This document shows, in pieces, positions 1 to 7,444 of a DNA stretch of 64,000 nucleotides; position 1 is the stretch's first letter; every line of letters begins with the position of its first letter. The stretch is from the NCBI RefSeq assembly GCF_002291145.1, contig NZ_NTGE01000164.1, forward strand, positions 1 to 64,000. The letters run 5' to 3'. The notes under the pieces were generated by a model. That model searched no databases, was not told the origin of the DNA, and saw only the letters and a program-made list of their open reading frames with translations. A program made the position numbers and the translations under genes. The stretch comes from Streptomyces sp. SA15 (lineage in GTDB: Bacteria > Actinomycetota > Actinomycetes > Streptomycetales > Streptomycetaceae).

Positions 1-1
1 G

Positions 2-496
2 GTCGGCGCCTGGGCGCTGCCCCTGCCGACCATCGACGCGCAGATCGTCCGGCGGTCCGCGCAGGCCCTGGAGCGGTACGGCCCCGACTTCCGCTACCGC
101 GAGTACGCGGCGGTGCGGCGTCTGCCGGCCGCGCTGGGCGGGGTCGCGGCCGTGGGCGCGCTCTTCGCCGCCGCCCAACTGCCGCCCGCACGCCGCTGGT
201 TGTCCGACCGGCTGAAGCCCGGGGAGGGGCCGGGGCCGCAGAAGCGCGCGAAGAGCTGGTTCTCCGTCCGTTTCGTGGGCGAGGGCGGCGGCCGGCGTGT
301 GTACACCGAGGTGGCGGGCGGCGACCCCGGGTACGGCGAGACGGCGAAGATCTTCGCCGAGTCGGCGCTGTCCCTGGCCTTCGACGACCTCCCGCCGACG
401 GCCGGTCAGGTCACGACGGCGGTCGCGATGGGCGACGCGCTGACGGAGCGGCTGCGGCGGGCGGGGATCACGTTCCGGGTCGCGGCCGGCCACTGA
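2..496 (+). CDS. Saccharopine dehydrogenase-like / trans-acting enoyl reductase family, C-terminal part
   Basis: The frame is open from the window edge to the TGA at 494-496, so only the last 164 residues are present and the start lies outside. The visible part begins with a WALPLPTIDAQIVRRSA stretch, which I recognise from the saccharopine-dehydrogenase-like family (in actinomycetes often called trans-acting enoyl reductase), followed by an Ala-rich segment near codons 40-60 that could be membrane-associated. The Rossmann NAD(P)-binding half would be upstream, so cofactor residues cannot be checked. Substrate unknown. Family call moderately sure; specific function not. Confidence 0.7.
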   Translation, partial: VGAWALPLPTIDAQIVRRSAQALERYGPDFRYREYAAVRRLPAALGGVAAVGALFAAAQLPPARRWLSDRLKPGEGPGPQKRAKSWFSVRFVGEGGGRRVYTEVAGGDPGYGETAKIFAESALSLAFDDLPPTAGQVTTAVAMGDALTERLRRAGITFRVAAGH

Positions 497-505
497 CCGG
501 CCCGC

Positions 506-652
506 CTACGCGGACCATCCCACCACCGTGTAGATCATCCCGCCGATCCAGCCGATCCCGGCCAGTACCGCGAGGACCAACGCGGCCGTCACGGCACGCT
601 CCACGGGCCGGTCGGGGTCGGAAAGGGGCTTGGGGGCACGGTGCGTCGTCAT
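506..652 (-). CDS. Small single-pass membrane protein
   Basis: A 48-residue protein starting MTTHRAPKPL. A basic, proline-rich N-terminus precedes one hydrophobic helix (about residues 20-46, containing AALVLAVLAGIGWIGGMIY) that ends almost at the C-terminus. I chose the internal ATG at 652 because upstream in-frame residues look like non-coding translation. It lies between convergent and co-directional neighbours with no obvious operon partner. Tiny membrane proteins of this shape are common in Streptomyces; function unknown. Confidence 0.55.
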   Translation of the reverse strand: MTTHRAPKPLSDPDRPVERAVTAALVLAVLAGIGWIGGMIYTVVGWSA

Positions 653-714
653 GGGGCCCAGCCTGTCGATCCGCCCTGCGCCCCCACATCCGTACAGGTA
701 CTCAGACGAGGTAC

Positions 715-1404
715 TCAGACGGTCGCCTCCCGCAGTGCCCTCCGGCACAGCGCGTCCGCCCTGCGGGTCGTCTCCGGCAGGCGGTACTCGGGTGTCAGCG
801 CGAGCGTGTGGGCGCAGGCGTTGTCGAGGCTCACGCGGTGACCGACGGAGACGAACACCGGCTTGACCGCCTCTCGTGTGCGCAGGGCGCGGCCCACTTC
901 CTCGGTGTCGGCGAGGAGGGGCGACGTACTGCCGCGCGGGGCGTCGGGGTCGTCGTACGTGAAGGTGAACGGGTTCTTGGCGACGCCGATCGTCGGCAGG
1001 CCGGTGAGGACGCCGAGGTGGCCGGCGAGGCCGAAGCGGCGCGGGTGGGCGCGGCCGTAGCCGTCGCAGACGACCAGGCCGGGCGGGCAGGGCAGGGCGT
1101 CCAGGGCGGCGAGGACGGTGGGGATCTCGCGGAAGGCGAGCAGGCCGGGCACGTACGGGAAGGAGATCCGGCCGACGGCCGTGGCCTCGGCGACGACGGC
1201 GAGACTCGCCGCGTCCAGCACGACGGCGGCGGCCACGACGACGTCCCGCTCGTCGTCGTAGGCCACGTCGACTCCGGTCACGTGGCCCGTGCCGGGCGGC
1301 GGACCGGGCTCGTCGAGCACCACCCGCTCGCGCAACTCGTCCTGGATCGCGCGGGCCTGCTCCTCGGTCGCGGGCCAGCCCGCGGGAATGCGTACGGTCG
1401 TCAT
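715..1404 (-). CDS. nfi: Endonuclease V (deoxyinosine 3'-endonuclease)
   Basis: A 229-residue protein, the normal length for bacterial endonuclease V, which cleaves the second phosphodiester bond 3' of deoxyinosine. Visible family features are the GVDVAYDD metal-binding segment, the SFPYVPGLLAFRE segment that contacts the lesion, a VVCDGYGRAHPRRFGLAGHLG block and TIGVAKNPF. The ATG at 1404 (MTTVRIPAGW) is chosen because homologues begin with such a segment and the longer frame runs into the divergent YciI gene. Only 51 nt separate the two divergent starts. Acts alone in DNA repair. Confidence 0.93.
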   Translation of the reverse strand: MTTVRIPAGWPATEEQARAIQDELRERVVLDEPGPPPGTGHVTGVDVAYDDERDVVVAAAVVLDAASLAVVAEATAVGRISFPYVPGLLAFREIPTVLAALDALPCPPGLVVCDGYGRAHPRRFGLAGHLGVLTGLPTIGVAKNPFTFTYDDPDAPRGSTSPLLADTEEVGRALRTREAVKPVFVSVGHRVSLDNACAHTLALTPEYRLPETTRRADALCRRALREATV

Positions 1405-1455
1405 GATGGGGACGAGCCTACGACCGGCCAACGAGCGCGGCGTAGGCTCGCGATC

Positions 1456-1752
1456 ATGTTCGTACTCGAGCTGACCTACACCGCCCCACTGGACGCCGTC
1501 GACGCCGCGCTGCAGGCGCACATCGCCTGGCTCGACCAGCACTACGAGAAGGGCGTCTTCCTGGCGTCCGGGGCAAAGAACCCCCGCGACGGCGGGGTGA
1601 TCGTCGCCGTCGCGGAGGACCGCGCGCGCATGGAGGAGATCGCGGCGGGCGACCCGTTCGTCACCGCAGGGGTGTGCGCGTACCGCATCACCGAGTTCAC
1701 CGCGACGAAGACGGCACCGGAGTTGGAGCGGTTCCGGGAGACCGCCGGCTGA
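1456..1752 (+). CDS. YciI-like family protein
   Basis: A 98-residue protein, MFVLELTYTAPLDAVD to RETAG, covering the whole YciI ferredoxin-like alpha+beta domain: an N-terminal beta strand, a HIAWLDQHYEKGVFLASGAK segment with the conserved His-Trp-Leu, and a DPFVTAGVCAYRITEF block near the C-terminus. These proteins are small putative enzymes of uncertain reaction; some relatives handle chlorinated muconolactones, but nothing here indicates that. The ATG at 1456 leaves a short divergent gap to endonuclease V. Confidence 0.85.
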   Translation: MFVLELTYTAPLDAVDAALQAHIAWLDQHYEKGVFLASGAKNPRDGGVIVAVAEDRARMEEIAAGDPFVTAGVCAYRITEFTATKTAPELERFRETAG

Positions 1753-1763
1753 GCGGTCAGCGG

Positions 1764-2093
1764 TCAGCTCTTTCCGCCCAGCGCGCGCTGCAGCTGGCTC
1801 TTGTTCATGTCCGAACGGCCCTGGATTCCGCGCCGCTTGGCCTCCTCGTAGAGCTGGTCGTAGGTGGGTCCCTGGGAGCCCTTGCCGGAACGCTGGCCGC
1901 CCCGCTTGCCGGACGACATGTCCTTGGTCGAGGTGCGGCTCGCGCCCTTCGACTCGCCGGACCGGGCGCGTTCCTTGTTGACCGTCCGCGCCGCGATCTC
2001 CTTGGCGCGGCCGGTGCTCTCGCCCCGGTCCTCGGCGCTCTTCTTGATGTGCTCATACTGGCGCTCTCTCTTGGAGCTGGAACCACGTGGCAT
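1764..2093 (-). CDS. Highly basic Streptomyces protein with C-terminal Rho-N/SAP-like motif ('plasmid stabilization protein' type)
   Basis: 109 residues, very rich in Lys, Arg, Ser and Gly, starting MPRGSSSKRERQYEHIKKSA. The middle is low complexity, and the end (TYDQLYEEAKRRGIQGRSD then MNKSQLQRALGG) resembles the helix-extended-loop-helix of Rho N-terminal/SAP-type domains. This combination is annotated in Streptomyces as a 'plasmid stabilization protein', a name with little experimental support. Probably a nucleic-acid-associated protein. It is convergent with the YciI gene, with 11 nt between stops. Confidence 0.75.
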   Translation of the reverse strand: MPRGSSSKRERQYEHIKKSAEDRGESTGRAKEIAARTVNKERARSGESKGASRTSTKDMSSGKRGGQRSGKGSQGPTYDQLYEEAKRRGIQGRSDMNKSQLQRALGGKS

Positions 2094-2182
2094 GTCCGCT
2101 CACTCCTCTCACGTTCGGTGAACGGGTACCCGGATTCCGGCAAATACGGCATACCGCAAGCTGTCTGCTCTACGGAAAGTTC

Positions 2183-3298
2183 TCAGCTCTCCAAGCGAGC
2201 CACCCGCCCCTGCTCGCCGGACGCCCAGCAGCCCATGTCCGGCGTGCAGTCCACGGTGTCGTACGAGCCGGTGTCCACCGTCCGCCACGTGCGGCCGCCG
2301 TCCGTCGTCAGATCCGTGCCGCTGGGACCCACCGCGAGGGCGGCCGTACGGCTGTACGGGAGCCAGGCCACGCCGGATCGGTAGGCGGGCGGCGGCTCGG
2401 CGGCGGGCTGCCAGTCGCGGCCGCCGTCGGCGGTGCGGGCCGCGGGCTGCGGCGAGGTCTGGTCCGGGCGGTAGTCGCCGCCGACCGCGAGGCCGTGCGT
2501 GCGGTCGCGGAAGGCGAGGGCGAAGACGCCACGGGCCGGATCGCCCGCCGGGATCGGCGTGTCGGAGGCCGTCCAGGTCAGCCCGCGGTCGGCGGAGTGC
2601 AGCACGCGCGCGCGTGCGGCCCCTCCGGTGGCCAGCCAGACATCCTTGGGGCCGGACGAGACCAGGCACTGGCCGCTCGCCGCGAACCCCGCCTCACCGT
2701 CCTGCGCGGCCGGCATGCCCTCGCTCGGCAGCACCTTCCAGGTACGGCCGCCGTCGCCGGTGGACAGGATGCGGAACTTGCCGTCCACCGGGTCGCTCAT
2801 CGCGAGGCCGTGGCGGCGGTCGAAGAAGGTGAGGCAGTCGTAGAAGGCCCGCGCGTCGGTGTTGCGGAAGGACTCGGTCCAGGTCGCGCCGCCGTCGTCG
2901 GTGCGGTACACCCGGGACGCCTCGCCCTCGCCGATGGCCAGCACGACGGCGCGCCGCGCGTCGAACGCCTCGATGTCGCGGAACTGCAGTTCGGCGGCGC
3001 CCGGCGGCGAGACGTTCCGCCAGCTCGCGCCGCCGTCGGTGGTGCGCAGGACGGTGCCCCGGGTGCCGGCGGCCCACGCGGTGTTCCGGCTGACGGCCGC
3101 GAGGCCCCGGAACCGCACGTCGGGGCTGCCGCTGTCCTTGAGCTCCCAGTGCGGCGTCCGGTGCTCCGGTCCATGTGCCTGTGCCGGTACGGCGGTCAGG
3201 GCGGCCAGCGCCGCCGCACAGGCGGCCCCCGCGGCAATGGTCCGGCTCGCAGGTGTCGTCCGTCGTCTCGTCCGTCGCGTGTTCCCCAAGCGCCTCAT
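2183..3298 (-). CDS. Secreted BNR/WD40-like beta-propeller protein (sialidase/Ycf48-type fold)
   Basis: 371 residues from ATG 3298 (MRRLGNTRRTRRR), which gives a basic N-region, an alanine-rich hydrophobic core and an AVPAQAHG cleavage site, so a Sec signal peptide is likely. The mature part has at least six BNR-type blades with the repeated S/T-x-D-x-G-x-T-W pattern (RTTDGGASWRNV, RTDDGGATWTE, GDGGRTWKV, SADRGLTWTA, TADGGRDWQP, TTDGGRTWRTV). Such propellers occur in sialidases and in Ycf48-like assembly factors; no catalytic sialidase residues are evident, so it is probably a binding or assembly protein. A longer in-frame start at 3376 is less likely. Confidence 0.8.
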   Translation of the reverse strand: MRRLGNTRRTRRRTTPASRTIAAGAACAAALAALTAVPAQAHGPEHRTPHWELKDSGSPDVRFRGLAAVSRNTAWAAGTRGTVLRTTDGGASWRNVSPPGAAELQFRDIEAFDARRAVVLAIGEGEASRVYRTDDGGATWTESFRNTDARAFYDCLTFFDRRHGLAMSDPVDGKFRILSTGDGGRTWKVLPSEGMPAAQDGEAGFAASGQCLVSSGPKDVWLATGGAARARVLHSADRGLTWTASDTPIPAGDPARGVFALAFRDRTHGLAVGGDYRPDQTSPQPAARTADGGRDWQPAAEPPPAYRSGVAWLPYSRTAALAVGPSGTDLTTDGGRTWRTVDTGSYDTVDCTPDMGCWASGEQGRVARLES

Positions 3299-3542
3299 GG
3301 CGGGCGAAGCTAGCCCACCGTCCCGGTGCCGTCCAGAGGCCCTCGACCACGCCGGGGCAGGTGCGCCGCTCGCCACAAGTGCCCGTCGGATCCCGGGAGG
3401 AGAGCTGCGCCACTCCCGTGAATGAACGCGGTGACAGAGGTCACTCGACTTTCGTGTGCACGGATTGGCTCATTCCGTCGTCTCTTCCAGTGCCCGGCCT
3501 CATCCCCGGAAGTCCGTCCCGCCGTCACAAGGGAGCAAGGCG

Positions 3543-3959
3543 TTGTCCATCGTCATCGAGCAGCCCGTCGAGGCCCGTCTCGTCGCCGCCGCGCCGCGGA
3601 TGCCGAGCATTCCCGCCACGCTGCACTACGACCGGCGTGATCCGTTCGCCGTCCGCATGACCTTCCCCGCCCCGGCCACCCTGGAGGGCGTGGAGGTCTG
3701 CTGGACCTTCAGCCGCGAACTGCTCACGGCCGGCCTGGAAGAGCCCGAGGGCCACGGCGACGTGCGCGTACGGCCGTACGGCTACGACCGCACCGTCCTT
3801 GAGTTCCACGCCCCGGAGGGCACCGCCGTCGTGCACGTCCGCACGGGCGAGCTGCGGCGCTTCCTCCAGGCGACCGGCGAACTGGTGCCCGTCGGTCTGG
3901 AGCACCTCCAGCTCGACCTGGACCACGACCTGGCGGAGCTGATGCGGGACGCCTGCTGA
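3543..3959 (+). CDS. ssgD: SsgA-like sporulation/cell-division protein SsgD
   Basis: 138 residues from a TTG start at 3543, chosen because a GGGAGCAAGG ribosome site sits just upstream and homologues begin M-S-x-V-I-E-Q. SsgA-like proteins are specific to morphologically complex actinomycetes and control septum placement and cell-wall synthesis. The family pattern is clear: LHYDRRDPFAVRMTF, VCWTFSRELLTAGL, GHGDVRVRP and VPVGLEHLQLDLDHDLAELM. The N-terminal EQPVEARLVAAAPRMPSIPA extension, and its position upstream of an ABC-F gene as I recall for SCO6722, point to SsgD rather than SsgA or SsgB. Confidence 0.88.
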   Translation: MSIVIEQPVEARLVAAAPRMPSIPATLHYDRRDPFAVRMTFPAPATLEGVEVCWTFSRELLTAGLEEPEGHGDVRVRPYGYDRTVLEFHAPEGTAVVHVRTGELRRFLQATGELVPVGLEHLQLDLDHDLAELMRDAC

Positions 3960-3966
3960 AGCTCCG

Positions 3967-4803
3967 CTAACGGACCCGCCCCAGCAGCGCGTTGAGCTCG
4001 CCGTAGTCGAGCGCGCCCGCCAGCGACTCGTACGTCCCCGCGCCCAGCAGCTCCCGCGCGGCCCGGCGGACCAGGGCGTGCGCGGCCTGGGCGATGCCCG
4101 AGCCGACGCTCACGCGCGCCACACCCAGAGCGGCCAGCTCGGCAACAGGCGGTGCACCGGGAGCGGCCATGACATTCAGCGGTCCGTCGACGCCGTCGAC
4201 GAGCAGCTTCACGGTCCCCGGGTCGACGGCCCCGGGGACGAAGATCCCGTCGGCGCCCGCGGCGAGGAAGGCGGCGGCCCGCTCCAGGGTGAGGTCGACT
4301 CCCCCGGTGCCGCGCAGGAGTGTGTCGATACGGGCGTTGACGAACAGCGGCACGCCCTGCGAGTCGGCGGCCTCGCGGGCGGCGGCGATCCTCTCGGCCT
4401 GCTCGGCGATCGGCCGCAGCGGGGCTTCCCCGGCCTCATACAGCGCGTCCTCGATGTTCACCCCGACCGCACCCGCCGCGAGCACCGCCCGGACGGTGTC
4501 GGCGACGCCCGCCGGATCCTTCGCATACCCGCTCTCGATGTCCGCGCTGACGGGCACGTGGACCGCGGCGGCGATGCGCGCCACCGCGTCGAGGGCGCGG
4601 TCGCCCTCCAGCCGGTCGCCGTCCGCCGCGCCCAGGGCCCAGGCGAGCCCGGCGCTCGTGGTCGCCACGGCGGCGGCGCCGGCGTCCTGGACGAGACGGG
4701 CGCTCGCGGTGTCCCAGGCGTTCGGCAGGACGAGCGGGCTCCCCGGAGCGTGCAGGAAGCGGAAGGCGAGAGCGCGGTCGCGAAGGGTGTTCGGGTTCGT
4801 CAT
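3967..4803 (-). CDS. Isocitrate lyase / PEP mutase family protein
   Basis: 278 residues from ATG 4803 (MTNPNTLRDRALAFRFLH). A TIM-barrel protein of the PEP-mutase/isocitrate-lyase superfamily: the LPNAWDTASARLVQDAGAAAVATTSAGLAWALGAADGD opening, VSADIESGYAKDPAG with Mg-binding acidic residues, GVNIEDALYE, VNARIDTLL and ADGIFVPGA. Members cleave or form C-C or P-C bonds next to a carboxylate (methylisocitrate, oxaloacetate, phosphonopyruvate). The isocitrate-lyase KKCGH motif is absent, so it is not a classical isocitrate lyase; substrate unknown. Convergent with ssgD, 7 nt between stops. Confidence 0.85.
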   Translation of the reverse strand: MTNPNTLRDRALAFRFLHAPGSPLVLPNAWDTASARLVQDAGAAAVATTSAGLAWALGAADGDRLEGDRALDAVARIAAAVHVPVSADIESGYAKDPAGVADTVRAVLAAGAVGVNIEDALYEAGEAPLRPIAEQAERIAAAREAADSQGVPLFVNARIDTLLRGTGGVDLTLERAAAFLAAGADGIFVPGAVDPGTVKLLVDGVDGPLNVMAAPGAPPVAELAALGVARVSVGSGIAQAAHALVRRAARELLGAGTYESLAGALDYGELNALLGRVR

Positions 4804-4867
4804 GCGGTTCACCCAACCAGCCGTGACCGACCGCCGGCTGGCAAGAATCCGACATCGACGTGCGGGC

Positions 4868-5518
4868 TCAGCCACCGCCGGATGCGGACACCGCCATCAG
4901 CACTTCGGGAAAGACCCTCCGCAGCACGGGCGAGGCCGCCCCGCTCCGCTCGGTCAGTTCCTCCAGCCGCTGCCTGTGGCCTGCGAGGTCCTTGCCCGGC
5001 ACCAGCGTGCGCAGCTCGGCCGCGGCGGCCAGGGCCACGACGGCCGCGTCCCGGTCGGAGACCTCCGCGACCGGCACCGGTCCTTGGAGAACCCGGCGCG
5101 CCTCCTCCTGCAACGCCCTCACATCGGCGACACGCTCCAAGGCGTACTCCACGGTCGGGAAGACCCCGAGGACCCGGCTCTTCTCCGCGCGCAGGTAGCC
5201 CTCGGCGGTCAGCTGCTCCCGTACGGCGTCCAAGGTGACCCGTGCCCGTAGGGTCACCCAGGCCCGCCACCGGTGCGGGCGGGACTCCCGCACGAGCTCC
5301 AGCACCCCGTCCAGGACGGCGTCCCCGGTGAGGGCGTCCAGGTCCACCGGCGTGGCGATGCCGTCCTCGTCGGTGAGCAGGCCGCGCCGGACCAGTTCGG
5401 TGAGGGCGCCGGCCCGGACCAGGCGGTCCAGGCCGGCGGCATCCGTCGCCTCCTGCCTCGCGGTGTCCCAGGCCAGCAGATAGAGCCGGGCCGGCAGCGA
5501 GAGCGAACCGTTGGGCAC
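4868..5518 (-). CDS. GPP34 (GOLPH3-like) family phosphoprotein
   Basis: 216 residues starting MPNGSLSLPARLYLLAWDTAR, the typical opening of actinobacterial GPP34 proteins. The fold is mostly helical: DRLVRAGALTELVRRGLLTDEDG in the first third, DAVLDGVLELVRES in the middle, and a RAEKSRVLGVFPTVEYAL segment matching the beta-hairpin region of eukaryotic GOLPH3, which binds PI4P at the Golgi. The bacterial role is unknown, though membrane-lipid or trafficking links have been suggested for other members. It is divergent from the ABC-F gene; their 294-nt gap contains the ABC-F promoter and leader. Confidence 0.85.
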   Translation of the reverse strand: MPNGSLSLPARLYLLAWDTARQEATDAAGLDRLVRAGALTELVRRGLLTDEDGIATPVDLDALTGDAVLDGVLELVRESRPHRWRAWVTLRARVTLDAVREQLTAEGYLRAEKSRVLGVFPTVEYALERVADVRALQEEARRVLQGPVPVAEVSDRDAAVVALAAAAELRTLVPGKDLAGHRQRLEELTERSGAASPVLRRVFPEVLMAVSASGGG

Positions 5519-5559
5519 GGGGCCTCCTTGGCGCAGTGAAGGGGGCTCACGTTAATGCG

Positions 5560-5588
5560 TTGACAGCCCCAAAGCCCGCTCCTACGGT
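5560..5588 (+). promoter_or_regulatory. Strong sigma-70 (HrdB)-type promoter of the ABC-F gene
   Basis: TTGACA at 5560-5565, exactly 17 nt, then TACGGT at 5583-5588. The -35 matches consensus perfectly and the -10 has the T and A of TAnnnT. Transcription would start near 5595 and produce a leader of about 218 nt before the ABC-F ATG. Read from sequence only. Confidence 0.7.
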
Positions 5589-5594
5589 GTACAG

Positions 5595-5812
5595 CGGTCC
5601 TGTTGCCGTCGATTGGAGAAGGACGTTGCTCGTCTGAGGTCCTGAGACACCGCGTCACACCCGCGAGGTGTGTGCGCCGCGTGCGACCTCGGCGTTCGAG
5701 CCGTCCTCCGGAGCAGGGCTTTTCTCATGCCCCCGGGGCTTCTCCCCCGTTGGTCGCCGGTGTCTCGATACGCGTTTGCCCCTGATCACCTCGAGCAACC
5801 GCGGAGGCCCGC
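5595..5812 (+). promoter_or_regulatory. Structured ABC-F leader: candidate uORF plus terminator-like attenuator
   Basis: In order: a GGAGAAGG-like ribosome site followed by a three-codon frame TTG-CTC-GTC-TGA (5630-5641); a CACACC/GGTGTG hairpin (5656-5672); a CTCG/CGAG hairpin (5688-5700); and a GC-rich stem (AGC..CCT / AGG..GCT, 5699-5720) running directly into TTTTCTC (5720-5726), as an intrinsic terminator does. ABC-F resistance genes in Gram-positives are known to be controlled by ribosome-mediated attenuation in such leaders. That this leader works that way is my inference. Confidence 0.5.
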
Positions 5813-7435
5813 ATGCCTACTGCCATCACCTGTACGTCCCTGTCCTTCACCTGGTCCGACGGCACCCCTGTCTTCGAGGACCTCGACGTCGCCTTCAGCC
5901 CCGGCCGGACCGGACTCGTCGGCGTCAACGGGTCAGGAAAATCAACCCTGTTGAAGCTGATCGCCGGAGAACTCACCCCGACCGACGGCACCGTCCGCGT
6001 CGCCGGTGAGATCGGCTACCTCCCGCAGAACGTCACGCTCGACACGGCACTGCGCGTCGACGAGGCGCTCGGCATCGCCGCACAGCGCGTCGCGCTGCAC
6101 GCCATCGAGGCGGGCGACGTGGCCGAGGAGCACTTCGAGACGGTCGGCGACGACTGGGACGTAGAAGAACGAGCCCTCGCCACGCTCGGCGAACTCGGGC
6201 TCGGCCACATCGAGTTGGACCGCACCATCGGCGAGGTCTCGGGCGGTGAGTCGGTGCTGCTGCGGCTGGCCGCGCTGCTGCTGCGCCGGCCGGACGTCCT
6301 GCTGCTCGACGAGCCCACGAACAACCTCGACGTGTACGCGCGCAGGCGGCTGTACGCGGCCGTGGCGGCCTGGCCGGGGGTCATGGTCGTGGTCAGCCAC
6401 GACCGCGAGCTCCTGGAACTGGCCGACCAGATCGCCGATCTGCGCTCCGGAGGGATCACCTGGTACGGCGGCAACTACTCCGCCTACGAGGAGGCGCTCG
6501 CCACCGAACAGGAGGCGGCGGAGCGGATGGTGCGGTTCGCCGAGGCCGATCTGAAGAAGCAGAAACGCGAACTCGTCGAAGCCCACACCAAGTTGGCCCG
6601 GCGGACCCGCTACGCGAACAAGATGTACGAGAACAAGCGCGAGCCCAGGGCGGTGATGAAGCTGAAGAAGCGCTCGGCGCAGGTCTCCGCGGGCAAGCAC
6701 CGCATCATGCACGAGGAGAAGCTGGCCGAGGCCAAGGACCGGCTCGACGAGGCGGTGGAGGCCGTACGGGACGACGACGAGATCCGCGTCGACCTGCCGT
6801 ACACGGCCGTACCGCCGGGCCGCGACGTTCTCACCCTCATGGATCTGGAGCTCGCGTACGGCGCGCGCGTGGCCGGCGGTTTCGATCTGCGCGGCCCGGA
6901 GCGGATCGCGTTGATCGGACGCAACGGCGCGGGCAAGACCACGCTGCTGCGGACGATCGCCGGGGAGCTGGAGCCGGTGTCGGGTGAGGCGAAGGCGCAC
7001 GTTCCGCTCCGCTTCCTGCCGCAGCGGCTGGACGTGCTCGACGGCGAGCTGACCGTTGCCGAGAACGTGTACCGGTTCGCGCCCAGCGCCACCAACAACC
7101 GGATCAGGGCGCGGCTGGCCCGCTTCCTGTTCCGGGGTGGCCGCGCCGACCAGAAGGCGGCGACGCTGTCCGGCGGCGAACGCTTCCGGGCGGCGCTGGC
7201 CGCGCTGATGCTGGCGGAGCCGGCACCGCAGCTGCTGATGCTGGACGAGCCGACGAACAACCTGGACATGGCGAGCGTACGGCAGCTCACCACGGCCCTG
7301 GAGTCGTACGAGGGGGCGCTGATCGTGGCCAGCCACGACCTGCCGTTCCTGGAGTCGATCGGCATCACGCGCTGGCTGCTGCTGGACGGAGAACTCCAGG
7401 AAATCACGCCAGAAGCTGTCGGGTATCCCGCCTAG
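5813..7435 (+). CDS. ABC-F family ribosome-protection ATPase
   Basis: 540 residues with two ABC cassettes and no membrane domain, the hallmark of ABC-F. Cassette 1: Walker A GVNGSGKST (near residue 40), signature VSGGE, Walker B LLLDEPTNNLD. Cassette 2: GRNGAGKTT, LSGGE, LMLDEPTNNLD. The linker (about 235-320) is Lys/Arg/Glu-rich and helical, the arm that reaches the ribosomal P/E site. Some ABC-Fs (EttA) tune translation; others dislodge antibiotics from the peptidyl-transferase centre. The consensus promoter and long leader suggest an inducible resistance type. I recall the S. coelicolor equivalent being linked to pleuromutilin (tiamulin) response, unverified. It is 9 nt upstream of a UvrA-like gene. 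Confidence 0.93.
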   Translation: MPTAITCTSLSFTWSDGTPVFEDLDVAFSPGRTGLVGVNGSGKSTLLKLIAGELTPTDGTVRVAGEIGYLPQNVTLDTALRVDEALGIAAQRVALHAIEAGDVAEEHFETVGDDWDVEERALATLGELGLGHIELDRTIGEVSGGESVLLRLAALLLRRPDVLLLDEPTNNLDVYARRRLYAAVAAWPGVMVVVSHDRELLELADQIADLRSGGITWYGGNYSAYEEALATEQEAAERMVRFAEADLKKQKRELVEAHTKLARRTRYANKMYENKREPRAVMKLKKRSAQVSAGKHRIMHEEKLAEAKDRLDEAVEAVRDDDEIRVDLPYTAVPPGRDVLTLMDLELAYGARVAGGFDLRGPERIALIGRNGAGKTTLLRTIAGELEPVSGEAKAHVPLRFLPQRLDVLDGELTVAENVYRFAPSATNNRIRARLARFLFRGGRADQKAATLSGGERFRAALAALMLAEPAPQLLMLDEPTNNLDMASVRQLTTALESYEGALIVASHDLPFLESIGITRWLLLDGELQEITPEAVGYPA

Positions 7436-7444
7436 CGTCGGTGC

